A stretch of DNA of 64,000 nucleotides from JALORV01 sp963766365 (GTDB taxonomy: Bacteria > Pseudomonadota > Gammaproteobacteria > Burkholderiales > Burkholderiaceae_F). Below, piece after piece: positions 36,802 to 46,500 of the stretch (positions within the stretch are counted from its first letter, which is position 1; each line of letters begins with the position of its first letter). The stretch lies in NCBI GenBank assembly GCA_963766365.1, contig CAVXZK010000005.1, positions 248,001 through 312,000 of the forward strand, given 5' to 3'. The notes under the pieces were generated by a model, which saw only the letters and a program-made list of their open reading frames with translations, made no database searches and was not told where the DNA came from. Made by a program: the position numbers and the translations under genes.

Positions 36802-37311
36802 TTACTCGACGTTGGCCGCCTCTTCAGCCTGTGGCGGAAGCTTCCGGTACCACAGCACATAGACCAGCTGCTCGATGAATGCCAGCGCAAGGCCGGCCAG
36901 GCCGATGGCCATCGCGAGTTGCGGAATCCACAACGGCGTCGCATCGACGTTCTGCGAGACGTCGTTGAACGAATACGAGCCCCAGACCAGCCGCGCCGCG
37001 AACCACGCGAAATAGCAGGACAGCAGCGTGGCGACGACGAGGCAGAGGACCTCCATCCACCAGCGCGCGCGGCCGTCCAGCCGCTGCAGGATCAGGGAGA
37101 CGCGGATGTGGTCACCCTGCCGCAGCGCATAGCCCATCGCCAGAAACGAGCCGGCCGCGAGGAAGTACCCGGCATAGGCGTCCATGCCGGCCATCGAGAA
37201 CCCGACATGGCGACCGACGATGTTGACCACCTCGATCGCCAGCGTCGCAAAGATGAAGAACGCAGCCAGACCGCCCAGCAGCCTGAACAGCGGATCGAGG
37301 AATGAGCGCAC
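36802..37311 (-). CDS. dctQ: TRAP transporter small permease (DctQ)
   Basis: The 169-residue protein has four hydrophobic helices, as in the DctQ family, with the GRHVGFSMAGMDAYAGYFLAAGSFLAMGYALRQGDHIRVSLIL signature region across helices 2-3. The start is GTG 37311 with AGGA five bases upstream. It forms the scaffold subunit with DctM in the inner membrane. A GC-rich hairpin separates it from dctP. Confidence 0.92.
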   Translation of the reverse strand: MRSFLDPLFRLLGGLAAFFIFATLAIEVVNIVGRHVGFSMAGMDAYAGYFLAAGSFLAMGYALRQGDHIRVSLILQRLDGRARWWMEVLCLVVATLLSCYFAWFAARLVWGSYSFNDVSQNVDATPLWIPQLAMAIGLAGLALAFIEQLVYVLWYRKLPPQAEEAANVE

Positions 37312-37330
37312 CGGTTCCTAGGCAGAAGGA

Positions 37331-37351
37331 GGGCCGCCTCGCGGGCGGCCC
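37331..37351 (-). promoter_or_regulatory. Intercistronic hairpin between dctP and dctQ
   Basis: GGGCCGCC (37331-37338) pairs with GGCGGCCC (37344-37351) across a five-base loop, in the 48-bp gap between dctP and dctQ. There is no T run. It may partly terminate or protect the dctP message so that binding protein exceeds permease. Confidence 0.55.
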
Positions 37352-37359
37352 GGACTCGT

Positions 37360-38340
37360 CTACTTGCGGAACGTCGTGATGATGGCCTGGCCGTCGGGAC
37401 CGGCCTTGGCGAGCCACTCGGTCAGCATCGTATCGCCGAGCTTGTTCAGTTCGGCCTTGAACGCCGAGTTCGGCTCGTACACGGTCATCTTGTTCGCCTT
37501 CAGCGTCGTCAGGGACTCTCCGGTGTACTCGCGCATACGCTTCCAGCCACGTTCCTCGGCAGTCTTGGCAGCCGCGAGCACGGCGTCCTGGGTCGCCTTG
37601 TCGAGCTTGTCGAATTCCTTCTGGTTGACGATCACCATGTTCTTCGGCAGCCAGGCATCGGCGGTCGCGAAGTGCGTCAGGCTTTCCCACACTTTCGAGT
37701 CCACGCCGGTGGCGCCGGACGACATGAACGAGTCAACCACACCCGTGGCAAGCGCCTGCGACAGCTCGGCCGCCTGGATCGTCAAAGGCTGCGCACCGAC
37801 CATCGCGGCGATGCGCGTCGTCGCCGGGTTGTAGGCGCGCCACTTCAGGCCCTTCATGTCGGCGACCGAATTGAGCTGCTTCTTCGTGTAGATGCCCTGC
37901 GGCGGCCAGGCCACCGCGTACAGCACCTTGATGCCCTGCGCGCTCAGGATCTTTTCGACCGCGGGGCGCTGCGCTTGCCAGAGCTTGAAGGAGGCGTCGA
38001 AGCCGGTCGCCACGAACGGCACCGCATCGGCGCCGAACACCGGATTCTCGTTTTCCAGCAGGCTCATCAACACTTCGCCGATCTGCGCCTGTCCCGTCTG
38101 CACCGCGCGCTTGATCTCCGGCGCCTTGAAGAGCGAGCCGCCGGCGTGCACGGTGATGTTGAGCTTGCCGCCCGTCGCCTTGGCGACGTCGGCCGCGAAC
38201 TGGTTGAGGTTTTGCGTGTGCGGGTTGCCGGCGGGATACCCGGCAGGCAGGTCCCACTTGGTCTGCGCAAGCGCGGGCAGGCTGAAGCCGAGCGCGGCGG
38301 CTGCGACGGCGGTACCGATGAACAGAGAGCGTCGTTTCAT
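37360..38340 (-). CDS. dctP: TRAP transporter substrate-binding protein (DctP)
   Basis: The 326-residue periplasmic protein starts at ATG 38340, giving a signal peptide MKRRSLFIGTAVAAAALGFSLPALAQ; an upstream in-frame start would spoil it. ETGQAQIGEVLMSLLENENPVFGAD, the Arg-containing MKGLKWRAYNP (the conserved TRAP carboxylate-binding block, about residues 155-165) and SGATGVDSKVWESLTHF are typical of DctP. It binds a carboxylate-containing ligand and hands it to DctQM. The ligand is not identifiable; the divergent oxoprolinase/hydantoinase gene 147 bp away hints at 5-oxoproline, hydantoins or related amides. Confidence 0.93.
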   Translation of the reverse strand: MKRRSLFIGTAVAAAALGFSLPALAQTKWDLPAGYPAGNPHTQNLNQFAADVAKATGGKLNITVHAGGSLFKAPEIKRAVQTGQAQIGEVLMSLLENENPVFGADAVPFVATGFDASFKLWQAQRPAVEKILSAQGIKVLYAVAWPPQGIYTKKQLNSVADMKGLKWRAYNPATTRIAAMVGAQPLTIQAAELSQALATGVVDSFMSSGATGVDSKVWESLTHFATADAWLPKNMVIVNQKEFDKLDKATQDAVLAAAKTAEERGWKRMREYTGESLTTLKANKMTVYEPNSAFKAELNKLGDTMLTEWLAKAGPDGQAIITTFRK

Positions 38341-38487
38341 AGTCTCCTCATGATTGGTCGATGCGGCGGGGCGCAATCGGGTGTGCCAACATATCCGGCC
38401 ACCCGCCGGCAGCGCCTACTGTCCGGAAGATTCCATTCGCCGCGCGCCGCAGAGCATACAAGCAGCGGCGCCGATTCGGAGAGCCGC

Positions 38488-41400
38488 ATGAGTGCAGTGC
38501 CGCAGCCAGGATCCTGGGAGTTCTGGATCGACCGCGGCGGCACGTTCACGGACATCGTCGCGCGACGGCCCGACGGTGCGCTCGTCGCCCACAAGCTGCT
38601 CTCGGACAACCCGGAGCAGTACCGCGACGCGGCGGTCGCCGGCATCCGCCATCTGCTGGCAGTGGCATCGGGCGCGCCGATCCCGGTCGAGCGCATCGCG
38701 TCGGTCAAGATGGGAACGACGGTCGCGACCAACGCACTGCTTGAGCGCAAGGGCGAGCCGACGGTACTGGTCATCACGCGCGGCTTCCGGGACGCGCTGC
38801 GCATCGCCTACCAGAACCGGCCGCGCCTGTTCGAACGACGGATAGTTCTGCCGGAACTGCTCTATGCGCGCGTCATCGAAGCGGACGAGCGCATCGGTGC
38901 GCATGGTGATGTCGTGCGGCCGCTCGACGAGGCCGTGCTGAGGACCGCGTTGCGAACCGCGTTCGACGCCGGGCTGCGTTCGTGCGCGATCGTGCTGATG
39001 CACGGCTATCGCTACGCGATGCACGAGGAAGCCGCCGCGCGGATCGCGCGCGAGCTCGGTTTCCCGCAGGTGTCCGTGTCGCACGAGGTGAGCCCGCTGA
39101 TGAAGCTGGTCGCCCGTGGCGACACGACGGTGGTCGACGCCTACCTGTCGCCGATCCTGCGCCGCTACGTCGGGCAGGTGGCTTCCGATCTGCCGGGCGC
39201 GCGGCTGCTCTTCATGCAAAGCAACGGCGGGCTGACCGACGCCTGGCGCTTCCAGGGCAAGGACGCCATCCTCTCGGGTCCCGCCGGCGGCATCGTCGGC
39301 ATGGCGCGCGCCAGCCGCCACGCCGGGTTCGACCGTGTCATCGGATTCGACATGGGGGGCACGTCCACTGACGTGTCCCACTATGCCGGTGACTACGAAC
39401 GCGAGTTCGAAACGCTGGTGGCCGGGGTGCGGATGCGCGCGCCGATGATGAGCATCCACACGGTCGCCGCCGGGGGTGGTTCGATCCTGCACTTCGACGG
39501 TGCCCGCCTGCGCGTCGGACCCGACTCGGCCGGCGCCAACCCCGGCCCGGCCTGCTACCGGCGCGGCGGGCCGCTCGCCGTCACCGACGCGAACGTCATG
39601 CTGGGCCGGGTGCAGCCCGAGTTCTTCCCGCCTGTCTTTGGCCCGCACGGCAATGAACCGCTCGATCGCGCGGTCGTCGTGAAGCGCTTCAGCGAACTGG
39701 CGCAGCGCATCGAGCAGGCGACCGGCCGACGCCAGACGCCGGAGCAGGTGGCGTCCGGATTCATCGAGATCGCGGTCGGCAACATGGCCGAGGCCATCAA
39801 GCGCATCTCGGTGCAGCGCGGCCACGACGTCACCCGATACACGCTGACGGTCTTTGGGGGTGCCGGCGGGCAACACGCCTGCGCGGTCGCGGATGCGCTC
39901 GCGATGTCGACGGTGTTCGCGCACCCGCTGGCCGGCGTGCTGTCGGCGTACGGCATGGGGCTCGCTGACCAGACCGCGATGCGCGAGATGACGATCGAGC
40001 AGCCGCTGGGCGATGACGCGCTGCCCGCCTTGAAAACCGCTCTCGAGACGCTGTCGGCGCAGGCCACGGCCTCGCTCCGGGAGCAGGGTGTGACGAGCGA
40101 GCGGATCCGCTTGGTGCCGCGGGCGCACCTGAAATACGAGGGCACCGATACGGCGCTCGCCGTCGGATTCGGGGATCTCCTGTCGATGCGCGAACAGTTC
40201 GACGCGGCCTACCGGCAGCGCTTCTCGTTCCTTATGGCGGATCGCCGGCTGATCGTGGAAACGCTGTCGGTCGAGGCGATAGCTAGCGGTGAGGCGGTGA
40301 TCGCGGCAGCGACCGAGCGGCCCGCGCGCACCGATGACCTGTCGCCGGCATCACGGGTCCAGGCGTACTTCGACGGCCGCTGGCATGACACGCCGCTCTA
40401 CCGTCGTGACGACACGCGGCCCGGCGACTACATCGACGGCCCTGCGGTCGTTGCCGAGGCGAACGCCACGACCGTCGTCGAACCCGGCTGGCAGGCGCAG
40501 GTGACGGCGCTCGACCACCTCGTGCTCAAGCGCATCGCGCCGCGCCCCACTCGCCGCGCGATCGGCACGACGGTCGATCCAGTGATGCTCGAGATCTTCA
40601 ACAACCTCTTCATGTCGATCGCCGAGCAGATGGGCCTGCGGCTGCAGAACACGGCGTACTCGGTCAACATCAAGGAGCGCCTCGATTTCTCGTGTGCGCT
40701 CTTCGATGCCGAGGGCAACCTGATTGCCAACGCCCCGCACATGCCGGTGCACCTCGGCAGCATGAGCGAGTCGATCAAGACGGTGATGCGCGAGAACGCC
40801 GGGCGCATGGTTCCTGGCGACGCCTACGTGATCAACGATCCGTACCACGGCGGCACGCACCTGCCGGATGTGACGGTGATCACGCCGGTGTTCGACCGTG
40901 GCGGCCGCGAGATCCTGTTCTATGTCGGTTCGCGCGGGCACCATGCCGACATCGGCGGCATCACGCCGGGCTCGATGCCGCCGTTTTCGCGCAGCCTCGA
41001 CGAGGAGGGCGTCCGCTTCATCAATTTCCGTCTGATTGAGGGGCAGGGGGTCGATCGTCCGGGGCGCTTCCGCGAGGACGAGCTGATGGCGCTGCTGACG
41101 GGCGGTGCGCATCCGGCGCGCAACCCGGCGCAGAACGTCGCCGACCTGCGCGCGCAGATCGCGGCTAACGAGAAAGGCCGCGAGGAACTGCTACGCATGG
41201 TCGACCAGTTCGGCCTCGACGTCGTGCAGGCGTACATGAAGCACGTTCAGGACAACGCCGAGGAGTCGGTCAGGCGGGTCATCACCCGCCTGACCGATGG
41301 GCACTTCGAGTACCGGCTCGACAACGGGGCAGTGATCCGGATACGCGTCACGGTGGACCGCGAGCGGCGGGCGGCCACGATCGACTTCACCGGTACGTCC

Positions 41401-42147
41401 CCGCAGCTGCCCAACAACTTCAACGCACCGAGCGCGGTGTGCGTTGCGGCGGTCCTGTACGTGTTCCGCACACTGGTCGACGACGTGATCCCGCTTAACG
41501 CGGGCTGCCTGAAACCACTGGACATCGTGATTCCGCCAGGATCGATGCTGAACCCCGACTACCCGGCCGCCGTCGTCGCCGGAAACGTCGAGACGTCGTC
41601 GTGCATCACCAACGCGCTCTACGGCGCACTCGGTGTCATGGCCTCCGCGCAGGGCACGATGAACAACTTCACGTTCGGCAACGAGCGTTACCAGTACTAC
41701 GAGACCATCTCCGGCGGGTCGGGCGCCGGCGTCGCGGATCCGCGAGATCCCAACAGCGGCTTCGACGGCACCGACGTCGTGCAGACGCACATGACGAACT
41801 CGCGGCTGACGGACCCCGAGGTGCTGGAGTTCCGCTATCCCGTGCTGCTGGAGAGCTATGCGATCCGGCCGGGGTCCGGCGGGGGCGGGCGCTGGCACGG
41901 GGGCAGCGGGGGCACGCGTCGCGTGCGCTTCCTCGAGAAGATGACGGCGTCCATCCTGGCGAACAACCGCGCCATTGCCCCGTTCGGCATGGCAGGCGGC
42001 GCACCAGGAGAAACAGGCCGCAACTGGGTCGAGCGGGGCGACGGATCACGCGAGGAACTGCCGCACATCGGCTCGGCCGAGATGGCGCCGGGCGACGTCT
42101 TCGTGATTGCGACGCCGGGCGGCGGCGGTTACGGCACGGCGTCGTGA
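38488..42147 (+). CDS. 5-oxoprolinase (ATP-hydrolysing) / hydantoinase, fused A and B subunits
   Basis: The 1219-residue protein starts at ATG 38488; the frame stays open upstream through dctP but that part is antisense. The N-terminal HyuA-like half has the ASKHA motif IDRGGTFTDIVA, a second glycine-rich nucleotide block GFDMGGTSTDVSHY and FGGAGGQHACAVADAL. The HyuB-like half begins near TVDPVMLEIFNNLFMSIAEQMG and contains ANAPHMPVHLGSM, VINDPYHGGTHLPD, SRGHHADIGG and GGGRWHGGSGG. The fused length is that of OPLAH-type 5-oxoprolinase, which opens 5-oxo-L-proline to L-glutamate using ATP. Hydantoin or N-methylhydantoin amidohydrolases share this family. It is divergent from dctPQM and dadA. 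Confidence 0.88.
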   Translation: MSAVPQPGSWEFWIDRGGTFTDIVARRPDGALVAHKLLSDNPEQYRDAAVAGIRHLLAVASGAPIPVERIASVKMGTTVATNALLERKGEPTVLVITRGFRDALRIAYQNRPRLFERRIVLPELLYARVIEADERIGAHGDVVRPLDEAVLRTALRTAFDAGLRSCAIVLMHGYRYAMHEEAAARIARELGFPQVSVSHEVSPLMKLVARGDTTVVDAYLSPILRRYVGQVASDLPGARLLFMQSNGGLTDAWRFQGKDAILSGPAGGIVGMARASRHAGFDRVIGFDMGGTSTDVSHYAGDYEREFETLVAGVRMRAPMMSIHTVAAGGGSILHFDGARLRVGPDSAGANPGPACYRRGGPLAVTDANVMLGRVQPEFFPPVFGPHGNEPLDRAVVVKRFSELAQRIEQATGRRQTPEQVASGFIEIAVGNMAEAIKRISVQRGHDVTRYTLTVFGGAGGQHACAVADALAMSTVFAHPLAGVLSAYGMGLADQTAMREMTIEQPLGDDALPALKTALETLSAQATASLREQGVTSERIRLVPRAHLKYEGTDTALAVGFGDLLSMREQFDAAYRQRFSFLMADRRLIVETLSVEAIASGEAVIAAATERPARTDDLSPASRVQAYFDGRWHDTPLYRRDDTRPGDYIDGPAVVAEANATTVVEPGWQAQVTALDHLVLKRIAPRPTRRAIGTTVDPVMLEIFNNLFMSIAEQMGLRLQNTAYSVNIKERLDFSCALFDAEGNLIANAPHMPVHLGSMSESIKTVMRENAGRMVPGDAYVINDPYHGGTHLPDVTVITPVFDRGGREILFYVGSRGHHADIGGITPGSMPPFSRSLDEEGVRFINFRLIEGQGVDRPGRFREDELMALLTGGAHPARNPAQNVADLRAQIAANEKGREELLRMVDQFGLDVVQAYMKHVQDNAEESVRRVITRLTDGHFEYRLDNGAVIRIRVTVDRERRAATIDFTGTSPQLPNNFNAPSAVCVAAVLYVFRTLVDDVIPLNAGCLKPLDIVIPPGSMLNPDYPAAVVAGNVETSSCITNALYGALGVMASAQGTMNNFTFGNERYQYYETISGGSGAGVADPRDPNSGFDGTDVVQTHMTNSRLTDPEVLEFRYPVLLESYAIRPGSGGGGRWHGGSGGTRRVRFLEKMTASILANNRAIAPFGMAGGAPGETGRNWVERGDGSREELPHIGSAEMAPGDVFVIATPGGGGYGTAS

Positions 42148-42254
42148 AACTTGAGCCCCAAATGGCGTGACCGGGGCCGCGATATCGCCCCAAGGACAGG
42201 GGATGCACTCCGCATAATCGATGCAGCTGATTGGCCCGGAAGGTCCGCTGCACG

Positions 42255-43526
42255 ATGAACGCCCCCGAACGCCTGGGATTGCCTGACGCGCTTGCGACGT
42301 TGTCGATCTGCTATGCACCGCTGATCGACAAGCACCGCCGGGCCATCGGCACACGCCTGACGATGCTGTCGGCCCGGGCTCCCGGCTACCTGCCGGTGGG
42401 CCACATCCTCGAGCAACTGAACGAAATCTGGCCCGAGTCCGATGCGTCGGTGCTGATCGCGCCATTGGACGCCACCTTCGATGATTCGCTGCTGACGTGG
42501 TCGGCACCGGCCAACGCACTGCTCGAGATACCGACCGTCGCGCTGCGCGATCCGGAGATGCAGCAACTGGTGCAGCGCGCCTTCCGCCGCGGACTCCGCA
42601 TGGTGCTGCGCGGCCGCCCCGATGTACCGCTGCCGCCGGCGCTGACTTCCTGCTTCGAGTATTCGCTGATCCACGTGTCTGAGGACCGGCGTCGCCTGAA
42701 GGACGGCCGCATGCGGCCCGCGCCCCCGAACGCGGTGCGGCGGATGCCGTTCGTCACGACCGGGGTGCGCCGCGTTGTCGACCTCGACGAGGCGTATCAG
42801 CGCGGTGCGATGGCGAGTGTCGGCTGGCCCATTGATGACACCGAGCAACGCCCGAACTGCCGGTTGCGGCCCGACCAGGGCAACCTGATGGACCTGCTGC
42901 GCGTGGCTAGCGAACGGCCGGACACCGCCGTGATCGCCAGCCGCATCCGCCGCGACCCGGTGCTCGCATTCAAGCTGCTGCGCATGGTTAACTCCGGCGC
43001 GTTTGAAGCGGGCGCCCCGGTGGCGTCGATCAAGCGCGCGATCGAGGTGCTGGGGCGCGAGAAGACACTGCGCTGGCTGTCGCTCGCGCTGGAATCGTCC
43101 GGCGAGCACATCAATGCCCTGCCGCTGATGCGTGCCGCCACCCTGCGCGGACTGTTCCTCGAGAACCTGGCGGGCCAGCAGCCGGAGTTCGACGCCGATG
43201 CGCGCGATGAACTCTTCGTCACCGGAGCGTTCTCGCTCCTCGACCGCATCACCGGTGCGACGATCCAGCGGCTGATGGGCCCGGTGGCCATGGGCAGCAA
43301 CCTCACCGAGGCGATCGTTCACAAGCGCGGGGCGTACGCGCCGTACCTTGCGCTCATCGAGGCAATCGAGCGCAGCGACCCGATGGCGATCCGCCGCCAC
43401 ACCGAAACGCTGTCCATCGAGATCTACGACTGCAACCGGGCGCTGCTGCGCGCGCTGGCGACGACGCAGAAGATCGACGCCGAACAGGACGAACGTGCCG
43501 AGGAGATGGAGTTCGCGCCGGTATAA
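42255..43526 (+). CDS. HDOD-domain signalling protein with degenerate EAL-like N-terminus
   Basis: The 423-residue protein is read from ATG 42255 with GGAAGG upstream; a TTG at 42231 is possible. The C-terminal 200 residues are an HDOD domain (NLMDLLRVASERPDTAVIASRIRRDPVLAFKLLRMVNSGAFEAGAPVASIKRAIEVLGREKTLRWLSL). The N-terminal half has the outline of an EAL domain (SICYAPLIDKHRRAIGTRL at the start, AYQRGAMASVGWPIDD near the end), but no EAL triplet or metal ligands, so it is unlikely to hydrolyse cyclic di-GMP. This YuxH-like layout is known in Proteobacteria. It probably acts in signalling by protein interaction. Confidence 0.85.
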   Translation: MNAPERLGLPDALATLSICYAPLIDKHRRAIGTRLTMLSARAPGYLPVGHILEQLNEIWPESDASVLIAPLDATFDDSLLTWSAPANALLEIPTVALRDPEMQQLVQRAFRRGLRMVLRGRPDVPLPPALTSCFEYSLIHVSEDRRRLKDGRMRPAPPNAVRRMPFVTTGVRRVVDLDEAYQRGAMASVGWPIDDTEQRPNCRLRPDQGNLMDLLRVASERPDTAVIASRIRRDPVLAFKLLRMVNSGAFEAGAPVASIKRAIEVLGREKTLRWLSLALESSGEHINALPLMRAATLRGLFLENLAGQQPEFDADARDELFVTGAFSLLDRITGATIQRLMGPVAMGSNLTEAIVHKRGAYAPYLALIEAIERSDPMAIRRHTETLSIEIYDCNRALLRALATTQKIDAEQDERAEEMEFAPV

Positions 43527-43578
43527 TCCGCGCGCCGATCACGCCTGACGCGCGCGTCCTGCGCGTCCCTCCTCGTCG

Positions 43579-46500
43579 ATGACCCCACACGGTAGGACCT
43601 ACTCGCTCGCCGGGCCGGGCGCGCTGTCCGCTTTTCGTGCCGCCCGCTTGCTGCAGCGCCTGCAGACCGTCGACCCGAATGTCGACTCGGTGTCGGCACA
43701 GTACGTGCACTTCGTGCACGCGACACGCGCGCTGGACGCCGGCGAGGAGGCGCGTCTCAAGGCGCTGCTCGACTACGGCGATCCCGCCGCACTCGCGCCC
43801 GATGGCGTGCACTTCCTGGTGGTTCCCCGCCTGGCGACGATCTCGCCGTGGGCCAGCAAGGCGACGGACATCGCACACAACACCGGCCTCGCCGCCGTTC
43901 ATCGCATCGAGCGCGGCACGCGCTATACAGTGGTGCTGAAGCAGGGTCTGTTCGGCCGCAGCGCCAGCGCCGACCTGCGGGACCGCCTCGCCGCCGTACT
44001 GCATGACCGCATGACCGAGAGCGTCATCGATCCGGCCGCGGACCCGTCGCAACTCTTCGTGGAACTGGACGGCAGGCCGGTGCAGACGGTTGCCGTGCTG
44101 GCTCACGGGCGCAGCGCCCTCGAGCAGTCCAACCGCAACCTGGGTCTGGCGCTGTCGGACGACGAAATCGACTACCTCGTCGACGCGTTCACACAACTGG
44201 CGCGCGACCCGACCGACGTCGAGCTGATGATGTTCGCGCAGGCCAACTCGGAGCACTGTCGCCACAAGATATTCAATGCGCACTGGACCATCGACGGCGT
44301 GGACCAGGCCGACACGCTGTTCGGCATGATCCGGGCGACGCATGCGGCGGCGCCGCGCGGCACCGTGGTCGCCTACAGCGACAATGCGGCCGTACTCGAG
44401 GGAACGCGCGTTTCGCGCTTCTATCCGCGCAGTGACTACCGCGGCGCCGGCGGCGCCGGCGCAATCGGGGTGAACTACGCCCCGGCCGAGGAACTGACGC
44501 ACACGCTGTTCAAAGTCGAGACCCATAACCACCCGACCGCGATCTCGCCATTCCCCGGCGCGGCGACAGGTGCCGGCGGGGAGATCCGCGACGAGGGGGC
44601 GACTGGCCGCGGCGCGAAGCCGAAGGCGGGCCTGTGCGGGTTTTCGGTGTCGAATCTGCGCATTCCCGGGCTGCCGCTCGCCTGGGAGAACGATCGCGAC
44701 GTGACGCAGGCGGATGCGGCGTCGGAGGGCGACTTCGGTTTTCCCGGCCGCATCGCCGATGCGCTGGAGATCATGATCGAGGGTCCGATCGGCGCGGCCG
44801 CGTTCAACAACGAGTTCGGCCGTCCGAACCTGCTGGGCTACTTCCGCGCCTACGAACAGAACGTCGGCGGCCGTCGCTACGGCTATCACAAGCCGATCAT
44901 GATCGCGGGCGGCATCGGCAACATCCGCGACGACCAGGTCATCAAGCTCGATCTGCCCCCGGGAACGCTGCTGGTCCAGCTCGGAGGGCCAGGAATGCGC
45001 ATCGGTCTCGGCGGAGGCGCGGCCTCGAGCATGGGTGCGGGCACGAACACGGAGTCGCTTGATTTCGACTCGGTGCAGCGGGGCAATCCTGAAATGCAGC
45101 GCCGCGCACAGGAAGTCATCGACCGCTGCTGGGCACTGGGCGAAGGCAGCCCGGTGCTGTCAATCCATGACGTCGGTGCCGGCGGACTTTCCAACGCACT
45201 GCCCGAACTGGCCGACCAGTCGCGTCGCGGCGCGCGCATTGATCTGGCGAAGATCCCGATCGAGGAGAGCGGCATGAGCCCTCTCGAGATCTGGTGCAAC
45301 GAATCGCAGGAACGCTATGCGCTGGCGGTCGCCCCCGACCTGCTGCCGGCCTTCGACTGGATCTGCCGGCGCGAGCGCGCGCCCTATGCGGTCGTGGGCG
45401 AGATCGCCGACGACGGAAATCTCGTCGTCGCGCGGGACGGCGTGGCCGCCGTGCAGATGCCGATGAGCGTGCTGCTGGGCAAGCCGCCGCGCATGCACCG
45501 CAACGTGCAGCGCCATCCTGCCGCGCTGCCGCCTTTCGAGAGCGCCGGGCTGTCGCTCGAGACCTGCGCTCTCGACGTGCTGCGTCATCCCACGGTCGCC
45601 AGCAAAGCCTTCCTGGTCACGATCGGCGACCGCACCGTCGGCGGCATGAACTCGCGCGATCCGATGGTCGGTCCTTGGCAGGTCCCGGTGGCCGACTGCG
45701 CCGTGACGATGATGAGTTTCGAGGGCTACGCCGGTGAGGCAATGGCGATCGGCGAACGCACTCCGCTGGCCGTCATCGATGCGGCGGCGGCTTCGCGTGT
45801 GGCGATCGGCGAGGCCATCACCAACATCGTGGCAGCCGACGTCGAACTCGCCGACGTGAAGCTCTCGTGCAACTGGATGGCAGCGTGCGGCCTGCCCGGC
45901 GAGGATGCGCGGCTGTTCGATGCGGTGCGCGCGGCGAGCGAACTGTGCCAGCAGCTTGGCATCAGCGTCCCGGTGGGCAAGGATTCCCTGTCGATGAAGA
46001 CGGCGTGGCGCGACGGCACGGTCGACAAACTGGTCGCCGCTCCGGTCTCGCTGATCGCCAGTGCCGCGGCGCCGGTGGCCGATGTACGGCGGTCGCTGAC
46101 GCCGCAACTGGCCGCCGACCTCGGCTCACTGCTGGTGCTGGTGGACCTCGGCGCCGGCCGCAACCGCATGGGTGGATCCATTATTGCGCAGGTGACGCAA
46201 CAGATCGGCAACGTTGCCCCGGACGTGGATGATCCGGCGCGCCTTGCCGCGTTCGTGGGTGTCGTGCGCGAGCTGCAGCGCGCCGACCGCCTGCTGGCCT
46301 ATCACGACCGCTCGGATGGCGGACTCTTCGCGACGCTGGCCGAAATGGCGTTTGCCGGCCACTGCGGCATCACGGTCAACCTCGATGTGCTGGCGATCGA
46401 CCCGGTGGCGGCGGATTGGGGCGACTTCAAGATCCGTGCCGAGCAGGTGAGCGTCCGCCGCAACGAAATGATGCTGCAGGCGCTGTTTGCCGAGGAACTC

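Noticed and set aside
38416..40128. 570-codon open frame antisense to the oxoprolinase gene
   Set aside because: Composition is Arg-, His- and Asp-rich as in antisense shadows; the sense gene is an unbroken 1219-residue enzyme.
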